38,169 nucleotides of DNA from IMG/VR virus record IMGVR_UViG_3300008117_000119, positions 1 to 38,169 of that record. One strand, written 5' to 3'. The position numbers were made by a program, and so were the translations under genes. The notes beneath the pieces were generated by a model that made no database searches, had not been told where the DNA came from, and worked only from the letters and a program-made list of their open reading frames with translations. Positions 28,518-38,169 of the stretch are shown here, piece by piece. The DNA comes from a virus. Numbering within the stretch: the stretch's first letter is position 1; the number at the start of each line of letters is the position of its first letter.

Positions 28518-30647
28518 TTAGAAATCTAATTTAATAGAAAAAACTTGTGTACCTGTTCTTCTAATTGGTGTTGGTGTTTTAGCAATAACTAATGGATTTT
28601 TTCCACTGTCAAGTAATGTCACTTCAGTAATCATTGAATCACCTGTTGAATACGTTGGGTTTTGTGATTTTGTAAATTTACCTGAAGGTAAATTAATTAA
28701 AAAATTCATTTGTTCCACGTCAGTTGCTCTAATTAATTTAACACTACCAGGGAATGGTTGTTCATCTCCAAATTGTGGTTCTGTTGTTGACCCACTATAT
28801 CCAAGATAATCAGTTCCCATATAAGTTTCTAAATCAAAATAGGACGCACCAGTAAACATAGTTTTATTAATCGTAATTGTATTTCCGGTAAGACCTGATG
28901 GTTCTAAATAACCACTACCATTTGTTGTTAATCCAGTTATTGGAATTATTTTCCAACTATCAGGATTTGGTAATTGATTTGTACCTGTACTCTGTAGTAA
29001 AACAAACATCTGTTTTGCTGTATAACCTAAATTTACACTAGATAAAGATGTTTTCATGTATCCAAATTCATTACCGAATTTCAAACTAATATTTGAAGGA
29101 TATGAAACCGAACAAGAATCTGTATTAGTATTTACTTCAACCTTTGTAAAATAATTACATGGTAAATAATTTAATGGTGATGTTCCACCAGTTACATTTG
29201 CAAACATATAAGTCACCCAATATGTTTGTGCTGTTGTACCCGATATTAAAGAATTATCTGCAGATACATCACTCGGAACAACATTTACTTTAGGTGCTGG
29301 TAATGTAAATCTTCTATTACTTCTATAATCTAAAATTGCCACAAGTTCTTGGTCATCAAAAACCACAACTTTATTATTAACAAAAACTTTACCAACTTTG
29401 TTCCCATCTTCATCTAACAAATATCTAAATTTCAATTCGAATCTTGATTCTGTCAAACCTGTTGTTGGTTTTATATAATAATCAACAGTATCCATTGTAA
29501 AATATGCACCTAACGTACTACCTGTTGAACTGTTTCTATGGTAACAAATAAAAGGTAGATAAACTTCAAAATAATCAGCATCACTTATATCATCTCCCTC
29601 ATAATCAACGGCAACAGTATCTGTCGTTCCTGTTAAATGACTTATATAATCATCATACTTGAAAAATCTTTCGGGGTCGGCAATTGTATCACCTAATTCG
29701 GAATAATGTATTATTGCTACACATCTTTGTTCACTTGGTTTTACTTCTACTAATTCATTATCAGAATTCATAAAACCAGAACTATAACTACTTGAACTAA
29801 ATCCTGAAATAGTTCCTCCTGTTAGATTGGTAAAAATTTGACTTTCTTTTGTATAACCTAAGTATTCTTTAGTTGAAACATATCTGTTACTTGTATACCC
29901 AGATAAACTTTCATCTATACTACCTGTATCTGCACCAATTGGTTTAGATGTCCATACAGTATTTAAAGTCCATGGATTTAATTGACTTTCATTGTCAATT
30001 GGAAATGGTAACGCATCGACTGGTAATGAACTTTCAGGATATTCTAATTCACAATTATTACAAATTACAGTACCCGTTATTGATGTTGATGATAAATTAG
30101 GTAATGTTCTATCTAAGTAAATTGTGTTACCAGTTATACCTGTAACCTTATAAATTAAACTATTATAATTTTGTGTTATTTGATTATTAGTAATACTACC
30201 TAACACAACAGTAACATAATCACAATTTTCAAACAAACTACCTGTTGATGAAACTGTGATTGTTGTTCCTCCACTAAAAGATGCTGGTGCAATAGAACTT
30301 GTTACACATGATATTGTTGATCCACTTACACTTCCTGAAATAAAACCAGCAGGTCCCATAACATTTCTAATTGTATATGAATCCGAGAATTGTACAGGTT
30401 CACCGTAAGTCGTTGTTAAATCTGCGTCATATCCTATTGGGTATTTTACACTTGTGTTATAATCTAACGGTGAAAAAACTTTTTGATGTGTTGTTGAACC
30501 TGTTAATGAATTAAAATTATAATCATATTCAGAATCTCCAATTTGAAAATAATCAATATTGAAACTACCTTTTGCAATAGCATTTCTTCCCTTTTGGGTT
30601 ATTCTTGCCGAAAGAAACTCTGAATGATTATCACTTAAAAAACTCAT
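28518..30647 (-). CDS. Large virion structural protein (tail/baseplate)
   Basis: 709 aa. The N-terminus SEFLSARITQKGRNAIAKG (9-27) followed by FNIDYFQIGDSEYDY is a conserved start of structural proteins in marine T4-like phages. The remainder is beta-rich, full of Ser/Thr/Gly with SGTT-type turns. It has no membrane segment, signal peptide or enzyme motif. The end is ...GTQVFSIKLDF, an aromatic terminus common in tail proteins. It is the last gene of the tail block. Its precise position (tail tip, baseplate or fibre connector) is not determined. A ATATTTATAA motif lies 4 nt before its ATG. Confidence 0.7.
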   Translation of the reverse strand: MSFLSDNHSEFLSARITQKGRNAIAKGSFNIDYFQIGDSEYDYNFNSLTGSTTHQKVFSPLDYNTSVKYPIGYDADLTTTYGEPVQFSDSYTIRNVMGPAGFISGSVSGSTISCVTSSIAPASFSGGTTITVSSTGSLFENCDYVTVVLGSITNNQITQNYNSLIYKVTGITGNTIYLDRTLPNLSSTSITGTVICNNCELEYPESSLPVDALPFPIDNESQLNPWTLNTVWTSKPIGADTGSIDESLSGYTSNRYVSTKEYLGYTKESQIFTNLTGGTISGFSSSSYSSGFMNSDNELVEVKPSEQRCVAIIHYSELGDTIADPERFFKYDDYISHLTGTTDTVAVDYEGDDISDADYFEVYLPFICYHRNSSTGSTLGAYFTMDTVDYYIKPTTGLTESRFELKFRYLLDEDGNKVGKVFVNNKVVVFDDQELVAILDYRSNRRFTLPAPKVNVVPSDVSADNSLISGTTAQTYWVTYMFANVTGGTSPLNYLPCNYFTKVEVNTNTDSCSVSYPSNISLKFGNEFGYMKTSLSSVNLGYTAKQMFVLLQSTGTNQLPNPDSWKIIPITGLTTNGSGYLEPSGLTGNTITINKTMFTGASYFDLETYMGTDYLGYSGSTTEPQFGDEQPFPGSVKLIRATDVEQMNFLINLPSGKFTKSQNPTYSTGDSMITEVTLLDSGKNPLVIAKTPTPIRRTGTQVFSIKLDF

Positions 30648-30649
30648 CT

Positions 30650-30661
30650 ATTATAAATATC
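30650..30661 (-). promoter_or_regulatory. ATATTTATAA motif before 709-aa structural gene
   Basis: GATATTTATAATAG on the coding strand ends immediately before ATG 30647. The same core precedes the NusG-like gene and the gene at 32321-32947. Because it touches the ATG it may be an AT-rich translation-initiation context instead of a promoter. Confidence 0.3.
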
Positions 30662-30678
30662 TTTTTTTTATTTTACTA

Positions 30679-32238
30679 CTAACATTCACCATATGTGCCA
30701 ATTGGTGATGCTGTTACATTAGTATCGCCAGGACTTCCATTTAATTGGAATTTACGCCAATAGAAAGTTCCACTAATTCTTTGTCTGACATAAATTATTG
30801 AATTTAATACTAATTCGGAACGGAAACCTGATGATAATAATACCATTCCCGTTGCATCTCTAATATCAGAACCCCACACAGTGAAGTTCCATGCAACAGT
30901 ACTACTGGTACCATCACCAATTACATATTCAGGTGATGTACAAACGGAAACACCGGCGTCATCTACTAAACTTATTGCTAAAGGACCACCAATAACCGTC
31001 GATGTTGTAAAATCATAACCCAAGAATGTACTAACAGGTGTTGGGGTTGGACATGCTGGTGTTGAAGCTACTGCACCTGTCGAACCGTTCGTTACGTTAT
31101 ATACTGTATTATAATCCGGATAGTAGTAATAACCAGCAGGTACTGGATTTGATAATACGCCCCCAGTATTAGTACGATATAAAGATTCACCTATTTGTAT
31201 ACTAGCACCAGTGAAGAATAATGTGATTCCACCAACACCTCCCTCACAAACTTCACTAAGTGTACTACCACTGGAAACGTTACTTAATGTTGTTACTGCG
31301 ATAGTTGGTGTAGGTGTAGGTGCAAGTGTTGCAATTCCACCACACGTTAATGTAAATTCATAACTATCATTTTGTGGATTCAACGGATTTTCTGGTGCAA
31401 TTTCAACTTTTAATTCATAAGTTTTTGAACTATTATATGTAAATGAAATTGTACCAGTTGCGGAACCTGGATTGTCATATGGAGCATTTGGATATGTATT
31501 GTCTGTACCCACCCAACCTGTATTAGTACCTGAAACAGTTGTTAAACCATCTTCAAATACATAAAATCTATTTAATCTTGAGTATGCTTGATAAGCAATA
31601 AATATTGTCCCACCATTAGTTGCCGACGATAAGTTTAAACAATGTGTTTGTAATAAGAATCCACTATCTGTGGTACCACTCGTTACAGTCGATGTACTAC
31701 AATTAACACAAGTTGGTGTTGGGGTTGGAGTTGATGTTGGACCTGTCAAAGTTGGTGTTGGGGTTGGAGTTGATGTTGGAGGTGCTGTTGGAGTTGCTGT
31801 TGGTGGTGATGTTGGTGGTGATGTTGGTGACAATGTTGGTGTTGCTGTTGGTAATGATGTTGGAGTTGATGTAGGTAATGGTGTTGGTGTATATGTTGGT
31901 ATATTTGTAATTTCAATATTTTTACATATTGGTTTTTGACATTCCATTTCCGCCGTACCATCAGCGATATTATCCACTTGTATTTGAATCCACTTTATTT
32001 GACTACCTATTGGGTCATACGTTAAACCTGTCAAATTTATAACACTGTTTGTTGTTAAACCCGTTACATTTTGGTAATTAGTTAATGCTGTACATCCCGT
32101 CAAATAATTACAATTTAGTAATTTTTCTGCGGTGGTACCTGTTATAGATGGATTTACACCCGTACATCCATAAAAATCAAAACTAAGTAATGATGTTCCT
32201 ATGGTACCTACATTAACTGATGCATTAAATGTTGACAT
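30679..32238 (-). CDS. Pro-Thr-linked multidomain tail protein
   Basis: 519 aa. The N-terminal domain (1-115) has paired Cys (FDFYGCTGV; LNCNYLTGCTAL; MECQKPICKN). A Pro-Thr linker (about 117-175, [20 protein letters not shown]...) leads to a beta domain (about 177-305) starting CVNCSTSTVTSG. A second short linker (APTPTPTIA) and two further beta domains follow, separated by CPTPTPVST near residue 398. The C-terminus ends GTYGEC. Cys-containing beta domains joined by Thr-Pro rods suggest a flexible surface fibre or adhesin-like decoration. The gene follows the terminator at 32268-32297 and has AGTATTTATTGTAAT ahead of the start, so it probably opens a new transcript. Confidence 0.7.
   Translation of the reverse strand: MSTFNASVNVGTIGTSLLSFDFYGCTGVNPSITGTTAEKLLNCNYLTGCTALTNYQNVTGLTTNSVINLTGLTYDPIGSQIKWIQIQVDNIADGTAEMECQKPICKNIEITNIPTYTPTPLPTSTPTSLPTATPTLSPTSPPTSPPTATPTAPPTSTPTPTPTLTGPTSTPTPTPTCVNCSTSTVTSGTTDSGFLLQTHCLNLSSATNGGTIFIAYQAYSRLNRFYVFEDGLTTVSGTNTGWVGTDNTYPNAPYDNPGSATGTISFTYNSSKTYELKVEIAPENPLNPQNDSYEFTLTCGGIATLAPTPTPTIAVTTLSNVSSGSTLSEVCEGGVGGITLFFTGASIQIGESLYRTNTGGVLSNPVPAGYYYYPDYNTVYNVTNGSTGAVASTPACPTPTPVSTFLGYDFTTSTVIGGPLAISLVDDAGVSVCTSPEYVIGDGTSSTVAWNFTVWGSDIRDATGMVLLSSGFRSELVLNSIIYVRQRISGTFYWRKFQLNGSPGDTNVTASPIGTYGEC
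31700..31900 (-). repeat. Thr-Pro repeat tract (GGTGTT-type)
   Basis: An imperfect 6/12-nt repeat encoding (T/S)PT units. It creates spurious long frames on the other strand. The same repeat type recurs in the neighbouring 1679-aa gene, making recombination or length change by slippage plausible. Confidence 0.8.
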
Positions 32239-32267
32239 ATTACAATAAATACTATTAATTAAAAATT

Positions 32268-32297
32268 AAATAAAAAACCCCTTATAATAAAGGGGTT
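32268..32297 (-). terminator. Rho-independent terminator inside the tail block
   Basis: AACCCCTT - 6-nt loop - AAGGGGTT (32276-32297) forms an 8-bp stem whose minus-strand continuation is a T-rich tract (GGTTTTTTATTT). It lies 24 nt after the stop of the 208-aa structural gene and separates it from the 519-aa gene. Confidence 0.85.
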
Positions 32298-32320
32298 ATT
32301 TTAATATTTTGTTAGAAAAA

Positions 32321-32947
32321 TTATCCTTCAAAAATGTTAATTACAACCGAATCACCATCATTAATATGTCCACTTACCGTACCGTTTAGTGGATCACCAA
32401 GACTAAAGTTAAAAACGTCTACAGATGTTGAATTTACCATCAATTCTACACTACCAACGTCTCTTGCATTTCCACTATTACCTGTTGTTTTTTGAACTGT
32501 AAACGTTACTGTGGTGCCAGACACACTGTCAACGTAAAATCTATTATTACCATATACGGTCACACCATTAATACTTGTAATTGTATTTGTAGTACCTCCA
32601 GAAGTATCATTTGATATTGTAATAACATCGCCGGATGCAATATTAATATAAGTAACTTGACTCATTAAACGTACAAGTCCGCCAGATACTGTTCCTGTTC
32701 CAACTTCCCAAAAAATTTGATTAGTACAAACTCCGCCACTTTCAGAACCTGTACTTGTGATTGTACCTCCGGTAATTGAATCTGATATACCTGTTGCAGT
32801 GTATCCTGTAGTTAATTGTGCTCTAGTTATGCCAGACGCGATAAAAACTCCGTTTAATGTACCACCACTTGTGGTACCTGATATCGTGTAATTACCCGAT
32901 TGTGTAATACCTGAATATTGGGAGGTTAATGTAAATGTTATTGTCAT
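32321..32947 (-). CDS. Beta-rich virion protein
   Basis: 208 aa, almost wholly Ser/Thr/Gly/Val-rich beta structure (MTITFTLTSQYSGITQSGNY; TYINIASGDVITISNDTSGG) with a single Cys and no membrane or signal segments. Its composition and position between two tail genes suggest a tail-associated or decoration protein. It ends INDGDSVVINIFEG. It has its own terminator downstream and a GATATTTATAA motif about 20 nt before the ATG, so it may be a separately transcribed, highly expressed protein. Confidence 0.65.
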   Translation of the reverse strand: MTITFTLTSQYSGITQSGNYTISGTTSGGTLNGVFIASGITRAQLTTGYTATGISDSITGGTITSTGSESGGVCTNQIFWEVGTGTVSGGLVRLMSQVTYINIASGDVITISNDTSGGTTNTITSINGVTVYGNNRFYVDSVSGTTVTFTVQKTTGNSGNARDVGSVELMVNSTSVDVFNFSLGDPLNGTVSGHINDGDSVVINIFEG

Positions 32948-32965
32948 ATGTTTTGTTTATTCTCT

Positions 32966-32977
32966 TTTATAAATATC
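32966..32977 (-). promoter_or_regulatory. ATATTTATAA motif, best-spaced copy
   Basis: GATATTTATAAAAG on the coding strand lies about 20 nt before ATG 32947, in the only intergenic gap of this class with room for a promoter plus leader. It is the most plausible of the four ATATTTATAA copies to be a -10-like element. Confidence 0.4.
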
Positions 32978-32997
32978 AGTTTATTTTTAATAATTTA

Positions 32998-35900
32998 TTA
33001 TTGTTGAACGCACTTAGTACCATCTGTACATCCACCTTCAACACCATATACTGTTGGTAAATCATTTGTATTTTCAGGTGCATTTATGTCTGTAATTGTA
33101 TAACAAGCTCTTACACCTGTATTCATAAATCTGACAACATCATATAATGTTAACGACAAAATACTTCTATAGTTAATACCTACACTACCGTCACAAGGTG
33201 TTAACGTATAGTAATTGTATGCCGGTGGTGGTGGAGTTGATGTTGGTTCGGCTGTTGGAGTAGCTGTAGGTTCTGGTGTAGGTGTTGCTGTTGGTGGTAA
33301 TGGTGTAGGTGTTGCTGTTGGTGGTAATGGTGTTGGAGTTGCAGTTGGTAACGGAGTTGGAGTCGCTGTTGGTACCGCTGTTGGGGTAGCTGTTGGTAAT
33401 GGTGTTGGTGTTGCTGTCGGACAAGAAAAACATACGTCAAGAGCGGTCGCTGTATTCGTACTACCATTCTTTTGGTATTGTCTTATACTTCCGCCAGAAC
33501 TTAACCAAAATAAACCATTGGAATCTATTTCAGATAAGATAATTGAGGCACTAACAGTAGTTGAATTACATAGTCCGCTTCCACTACCATAGAATGAGTA
33601 TGAACCAAATGTTAATCCATCACAATTACATGTACTTCCTTCACTAAAATTACCAATACATGCCGTAAATGGTGCTATTGTTGGAGTAGGTGTAGGAGTC
33701 GCTGTTGGTAATGGTGTTGGTGTTGCTGTTGGTGGTAATGGTGTAGGTGTTGCAGTTGGGGTTGATGTTGGTGTAGGTGTAGGTGTAGCCGTTGGTGGTA
33801 ATGGAGTTGGAGTTGCTGTTGGTGGTGCCGTTGGAGAAGGTGTAGGTGTTGCCGTTGGTAACGCAGTTGGTGTAGGAGTTGGAGTTGCCGTTGGACATGA
33901 TACACAATCACCTTGTTGTGTTGCGGTGCTTGTACTACCATTTTTTCTATAATATCTTGAATTGGTTCCATCGCTTACCCAGAAATATCCATCATTAGTT
34001 ATTTCTGACAATATTATACCTGCAGTAATTGTTGTTGAATCACATAATCCACTACCATTACCTTGGAAACTAAATGAACCATATGCCAATCCATCACACG
34101 CACAGGCACTTCCTTCACTAAAATCACTTATACATGCCGTAAATGGTACTGGCGTTGGAGTAGGTGTTGGGGTTGAAGTTGGTGTTGGTGTAGGTGTTGC
34201 CGTTGGTGGTAATGGTGTAGGCGTAGCAGTTGGTGGTGCCGTTGGTGATGGAGTAGGAGTTGCGGTTGGTGATGGGGTAGGTGTGGATGTTGGTTCTAAT
34301 GTTGTAGTTGCAGTTGGTGATGGGGTAGGTGTAGATGTTGGTAACGGAGTTGGGGTTGGTGTACTCGTTACAATTATTAAGTCAACATCGAAATCACATA
34401 CGGGTGTAGGTGTTGGGGTTGGTGGTGCTGTTGGTGTAGGAGTTGGCGTACTAGTGATTATTGTTAAATCAACATCGAAGTCACACACTAGTGTAGGTGT
34501 AGGTGTAGGAGTCGGAGTTGGTGTAGGGGTTGGTGGTGCAGTTGGTGTAGGTGTGCTAGTGATTATTGTTAAATCAACATCAAAGTCACATACTGGTGTA
34601 GGTGATGGAGTTGGAGTTGGTGTACTAGTTATAATTGTTAAATCAACATCAAAATCACATACAGGTGTAGGAGTCGGAGTTGGTGTAGGTGTGCTAGTGA
34701 TTATTGTTAAATCGACATCAAAGTCACATACTGGTGTAGGAGTTGGTGTACTAGTTATAATTGTTAAATCAACATCAAAATCACACAATAGTGTAGGTGT
34801 TGGGGTTGGAGTTGATGTCGAAGTTGGTGTAGGGGTTGGTGTATTAGTTGCCGTAGGTGTTGGAGTTGATGTTGGTGGTGCTGTTGGTTCGGCTGTTGGA
34901 GTTGATGTTGGTGGTGCTGTTGGTTCGGCTGTTGGAGTTGATGTTGGTGCCGCAGTTGGAGTTGCTGTTGGTGGTACTGTAGGAGTTGGTGTAACTAAAA
35001 TATATTCAGCCGTACCTCCTGTAAATGTACATCCAGTATATCTTGTATAAGACGAAGTTCCTCCACTAAATTTACAATCAACCCTATCATTGTCACCAAT
35101 ACCGACTAACATGAAATCAAAATTATCCATTATTGTACAATCATTTGGACCGTACTTGTAAGATGTAAATTTTATTCTTTCTTCACCATTTCTATCAATA
35201 TAAAAATCGTAACTTATTAATGGAAATATTTCGGTTGAACCCGTAATACCCGAATAATTTATATAATCACCATAATCATTATTGTAACCCAACTGATCAC
35301 GAGTATAACCCGATGTTGAATTTATATAACTTATTACATTAGGTATTTTACTTCTCCACAACGACTTAATTTCATCATAATCAGGGTCTAACGCATTTGA
35401 ATTTGTTGCACCAGTGTATAGTTGTGCACTAACACCAGATATTGTTGTGTCTCCAGATATTAAAACATAATGATTTGAATTGTTTGTTTGTCCTGAATAT
35501 ATAACACCGTCGATATTAAATGCCGGATAAAATTTTATAAAACCATCATGTAACGCTTCACCATATTCTTCAACTTCAGTTGTAAAATGTAATAAACTAT
35601 CGTAATATAATATTTCTTCCTCAAAATAATTTGATGTTTCTCCGGTAGGTTGTGGATAGACATAATCATTTATAAAAATAGGTTGACACCCGTATCTATA
35701 TTGATACTTTGGTCTACCGAAAACTCCGTTACTAATTAAATTACCTCCAGTCCATAATGTTGTTGCAGGTATAAATTGTTCTAATATTTGAACCCAATAT
35801 GGTGTGATTTTATTTATAAACTCATTAACATCAATAAAATTATAAGGTGTGAAACCTGTTTGTGTTATATAATCTTGATAAATGTCTTCAAGTTTAATAT

Positions 35901-38037
35901 AATTTTTTTTGTATTTTATAATGTGTGAATTTTTTATTTGTTTGTTCATCACACTATTAACAAATTCAGCAAAGGTTACACCTGTTTGTGGTTCTAAAGA
36001 ATTTGTACCAAAAGTAATTTCAAGTTCTCTTGATTTTCTCCATATATCATAATCAACACCTTGTGCTGGTGATATAAAAATATTAATGTTTTTTCTACCT
36101 AAAATAAGTGGTGAGTTGTCATCAGATAAACTTGTAAAGTCATTGTCTATTTCACTCTTTAATTCATAACCCGTATCTAAACCTGGCAGTGTTCTATAAT
36201 AATCAAAATAATCTTCACCATATGTATATGGTTTATTTTTTGTTACCACATCTTTTATTCTGCCAGTTAATGTTGAATTTTCTTCATCTATAATTGTAGA
36301 TGATCTATGTTGTAAAGTTAAGTCATACCAACCCGCACCTTTCTGATAAAAGTAATCTCCTGTTGTTCCGGTAATTGCTCTCGGGAAAAATGTTTCTTCT
36401 TCAACGGGATACCCAGCACGATTTAAAACTGTTGAACCTGTTGTTGTACCGGTTGCGTATGAATATGCCCCATATGTTACTCCATTTCTTGTTCCACCTG
36501 TTGGAAGGAATTCTAATGTTGTGTATGTTTTGGTTCCAGCAATTACTTCATATATGTCACCTTCTAAATCATTTGATTTTGGAAAAGATGTTACACGGTA
36601 AATGTATTGGTCCACCTTAATTAAAGGTTCGGGTGCCCCTAAAAATCTAAGGAAAAATTCAATCGATTTTCTAGTTCCCTTTGATTTGTATAGATGTGCT
36701 AAATTTACAAGTAATCTTCTATAAAATTCATGTTCAGCTTCGGTGGCCGACATTGATGAACCAACTCCATCATAATTTGTTGTTACCTTAGTGTACAACA
36801 AATCATCTAATGAATTACTATTAATTAAATCGTATGTTTCTAAACCAAGTGTATTTGATAAATTTTTAAGTAATAAATCGGGTAAATTATTTATACCATC
36901 ATAAGTTACATTTCTCATGTAAACTATGTTGTCAATGTATTTCTTTACATTATCAAAACTCTGTCCATATATTTGAAATATTGATTTAGTTCTTTGGTCA
37001 TCAGTATCAAATTCAAATAATTGAGGTGATGCTAAAAATCTTACAAATAAATTTGATTTGTAATCATCAATTTCATCCGCAACATTAATTAAGTCATCAA
37101 TATATTTTTCATATGAAAGACCAACAATTTGTAAGTTCCAATTGTCTTTATCTGAAACAGGCCAATTATATTCTATTGAAACTATTTCAGTTTTGGAACC
37201 ATCGAAAGTATCTCTTGGAACTCTGAAAGATGCTGTATATATTGGTGAGGATTCTCTATTTAATAATGTACTCTCCAAATCATCAAGAGATTGGAAAAAT
37301 TCTTCTGTTACTCCATCATTTGGTCTTATTAAAATATTTTCACTATAACCTGTAGAACCACTAAACGGATTTCCAGATACTTTTAAAGTTGAAACGTTTT
37401 GACTTGTTGGTTCAGTATAATTTAATACATCATATAACTCATTGTTTAAATCTAAAACATATTTTTTATATGATGAGTAAAACTTTCTTAATGGATTTTC
37501 AACGTCAGGTTCCTCATTACTTAATGGTTTTTCAATTAATAAATCAAAAGGATTATATAACATGTTAGTTTCAAAACTAAATGTTGTTGTATTGGTATTA
37601 GTATCATAATTAATACCATATGCCGTGTAACCACTTACCGAAACGTAACTATCCTTATCAATTAAAAGTCCTGCAGGAAAATTACCTATTATATTTTTTA
37701 CCGAAACATAAATTCTTTCTCTAAGTGAACCAAACAATGATTTGGAGGCGTTGTTTTTGTCTCCGTTGAATTTTATTTCTTTATTTTTTGAATTGTTTGA
37801 TACTGTTCTATTTTCACCTGTAGATGTCTCTCCCTTCAAATCATCTAAAGTAAGAAAATCCGAAAAGGGATTGGTCTTGAATTTTTTTGGGTCTTTCTGT
37901 GTTACTAATGTATCTAAAGCAAAGTTCGTATTAGACAATTGGCTAGTACCGTCGGTAATTTGTCTACCGACTAAACTATCACTAAAAGTTTCACCTCCAT
38001 TAACTGCACTACTAGGAACTTTTCTTCTAACTGCCAT
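32998..38037 (-). CDS. Giant baseplate-like protein with repetitive C-terminal extension
   Basis: 1679 aa. The N-terminal ~1000 residues look like a structural baseplate protein. Around residue 445 is [20 protein letters not shown] followed by LGAPEPLI, matching the 'yrsKGT...ie.fl' element of P2 gpI-like tail proteins. The C-terminal ~670 residues are a different world: Thr-Pro linkers, six copies of CDFDVDL(T/I)I(I/V)TS, then two ~78-aa Cys-rich modules (starting [12 protein letters not shown] and [12 protein letters not shown]) separated by more Thr-Pro rods. A final domain [14 protein letters not shown] ... CVQQ ends it. It may combine baseplate anchoring with a long cell-contacting arm. 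The ATG overlaps the stop of the upstream gene (TAATG). Domain-level function beyond this is inference. Confidence 0.75.
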   Translation of the reverse strand: MAVRRKVPSSAVNGGETFSDSLVGRQITDGTSQLSNTNFALDTLVTQKDPKKFKTNPFSDFLTLDDLKGETSTGENRTVSNNSKNKEIKFNGDKNNASKSLFGSLRERIYVSVKNIIGNFPAGLLIDKDSYVSVSGYTAYGINYDTNTNTTTFSFETNMLYNPFDLLIEKPLSNEEPDVENPLRKFYSSYKKYVLDLNNELYDVLNYTEPTSQNVSTLKVSGNPFSGSTGYSENILIRPNDGVTEEFFQSLDDLESTLLNRESSPIYTASFRVPRDTFDGSKTEIVSIEYNWPVSDKDNWNLQIVGLSYEKYIDDLINVADEIDDYKSNLFVRFLASPQLFEFDTDDQRTKSIFQIYGQSFDNVKKYIDNIVYMRNVTYDGINNLPDLLLKNLSNTLGLETYDLINSNSLDDLLYTKVTTNYDGVGSSMSATEAEHEFYRRLLVNLAHLYKSKGTRKSIEFFLRFLGAPEPLIKVDQYIYRVTSFPKSNDLEGDIYEVIAGTKTYTTLEFLPTGGTRNGVTYGAYSYATGTTTGSTVLNRAGYPVEEETFFPRAITGTTGDYFYQKGAGWYDLTLQHRSSTIIDEENSTLTGRIKDVVTKNKPYTYGEDYFDYYRTLPGLDTGYELKSEIDNDFTSLSDDNSPLILGRKNINIFISPAQGVDYDIWRKSRELEITFGTNSLEPQTGVTFAEFVNSVMNKQIKNSHIIKYKKNYIKLEDIYQDYITQTGFTPYNFIDVNEFINKITPYWVQILEQFIPATTLWTGGNLISNGVFGRPKYQYRYGCQPIFINDYVYPQPTGETSNYFEEEILYYDSLLHFTTEVEEYGEALHDGFIKFYPAFNIDGVIYSGQTNNSNHYVLISGDTTISGVSAQLYTGATNSNALDPDYDEIKSLWRSKIPNVISYINSTSGYTRDQLGYNNDYGDYINYSGITGSTEIFPLISYDFYIDRNGEERIKFTSYKYGPNDCTIMDNFDFMLVGIGDNDRVDCKFSGGTSSYTRYTGCTFTGGTAEYILVTPTPTVPPTATPTAAPTSTPTAEPTAPPTSTPTAEPTAPPTSTPTPTATNTPTPTPTSTSTPTPTPTLLCDFDVDLTIITSTPTPTPVCDFDVDLTIITSTPTPTPTPTPVCDFDVDLTIITSTPTPTPSPTPVCDFDVDLTIITSTPTPTAPPTPTPTPTPTPTPTLVCDFDVDLTIITSTPTPTPTAPPTPTPTPVCDFDVDLIIVTSTPTPTPLPTSTPTPSPTATTTLEPTSTPTPSPTATPTPSPTAPPTATPTPLPPTATPTPTPTSTPTPTPTPVPFTACISDFSEGSACACDGLAYGSFSFQGNGSGLCDSTTITAGIILSEITNDGYFWVSDGTNSRYYRKNGSTSTATQQGDCVSCPTATPTPTPTALPTATPTPSPTAPPTATPTPLPPTATPTPTPTSTPTATPTPLPPTATPTPLPTATPTPTPTIAPFTACIGNFSEGSTCNCDGLTFGSYSFYGSGSGLCNSTTVSASIILSEIDSNGLFWLSSGGSIRQYQKNGSTNTATALDVCFSCPTATPTPLPTATPTAVPTATPTPLPTATPTPLPPTATPTPLPPTATPTPEPTATPTAEPTSTPPPPAYNYYTLTPCDGSVGINYRSILSLTLYDVVRFMNTGVRACYTITDINAPENTNDLPTVYGVEGGCTDGTKCVQQ
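33220..35000 (-). repeat. Thr-Pro linkers and repeated modules in the giant gene
   Basis: Thr-Pro tracts lie at about 33223-33420, 33682-33894, 34147-34375 and 34800-35000, built from GGTGTT/GGTGTA/GGTGGT units on the plus strand. Between 34375 and 34800 six near-identical ~45-nt blocks encode the CDFDVDL element, spaced by variable Thr-Pro runs. Two ~240-nt blocks at about 33425-33670 and 33890-34145 encode duplicated Cys-rich modules. The differing linker lengths point to repeat expansion and contraction. Confidence 0.85.
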
Positions 38038-38169
38038 TATACATTAGTAATTGTGTCAAAGTCTAATGATTCATCTATATCAGTTCTTTCTTCTCTGATT
38101 TCATAAAGTGTCTCGTTAAGATCATCTTTGATTTCATATAAGTTATATTGTTTATAGATTGCATTATCG
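38037..38169 (-). CDS. C-terminal end of an unknown gene, cut by window edge
   Basis: The frame is open from the right edge and stops at TAA 38037-38039, overlapping the ATG of the giant baseplate gene (TAATG). The visible 43 residues are acidic and helical ([20 protein letters not shown], then a tail ending FDTITNV). Too little is present to name a family; given the order it is probably another baseplate or tail gene. Confidence 0.7.
   Translation of the reverse strand, partial: DNAIYKQYNLYEIKDDLNETLYEIREERTDIDESLDFDTITNV

Noticed and set aside
6512-32975. TATAAATA as a classical T4 late promoter
   Set aside because: The octamer is on the plus strand while the genes are on the minus strand, so the coding strand reads TATTTATA. 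Its total count is about what the AT content predicts; only its location near starts is notable.
34375-34800. Regularly spaced near-identical blocks, considered as a CRISPR array
   Set aside because: The blocks are in-frame protein repeats (CDFDVDL) inside a long coding sequence and the spacers are low-complexity Thr-Pro codons.
33215-35050. Plus-strand frames of Gly-Val repeats (GVGVGVGV) and shifted His-Gln-rich minus frames
   Set aside because: They are antisense or shifted readings of the Thr-Pro repeats in the giant tail gene; the same applies to 31670-31961 and 14006-14849.

Overview
This window looks like part of a large, AT-rich, T4-like (myovirus-type) phage infecting a member of the Bacteroidota, probably a flavobacterium. 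The phage assignment rests on a giant baseplate-like protein, gp46/gp47-type recombination proteins, a DnaG-type primase, a RuvC-like resolvase, collagen-like and Pro-Thr-linked tail proteins, and spanin-like genes packed with ATGA/TAATG overlaps. The host assignment rests on a ClpP that reads like a Bacteroidota ClpP, a histone-H1 (Hc1)-like protein of the Bacteroidota type, a RpoD-like sigma factor, a signal peptide ending in SFSQ, and the absence of Shine-Dalgarno sequences ahead of AT-rich starts. No tRNA, insertion sequence, integrase or CRISPR array was seen.

Layout, read in the direction of transcription (almost everything is on the minus strand, so from high to low coordinates). 38169-28518 is the baseplate/tail block: the end of an unknown gene, a 1679-aa baseplate-like protein with a repetitive C-terminal half, a beta-rich virion protein closed by a terminator, a 519-aa Pro-Thr-linked protein and a 709-aa structural protein. 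28478-18690 is a DNA-metabolism block: RuvC-like resolvase, short UDP-sugar dehydrogenase, a small GC-richer structured RNA/terminator element, primase, PD-(D/E)XK exonuclease, gp47, a KEV-repeat coiled-coil protein, gp46, two nuclease-like proteins and an HTH-adenine methyltransferase coupled to a putative restriction-type nuclease. 18643-13553 holds ClpP, an overlapping spanin-like pair, membrane proteins, a sigma-70 factor and a Pro-Thr-tailed membrane protein. 13584-9897 holds an amidase-like protein and several probable virion or scaffold proteins. 9845-8212 holds small hypotheticals and the H1-like protein.

7438-8231 is the only plus-strand segment: a two-gene unit with an ATGA overlap, back to back with a Dam-like methyltransferase. 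7365-3946 continues on the minus strand with Dam, NusG-like, AAA+ ATPase, thioredoxin and glutaredoxin genes, ending in a strong terminator. 3866-1 carries two collagen-like fibre genes, the second cut by the window edge.

Taken together the genes suggest a phage that brings its own transcription factors (sigma and NusG), DNA modification (two adenine methyltransferases), replication/recombination enzymes, redox proteins, protease, lysis factors and an elaborate host-contact apparatus. Coding density is very high. The longest stretch without a gene is about 150 bases (26891-27042), and it contains the structured RNA/terminator element.
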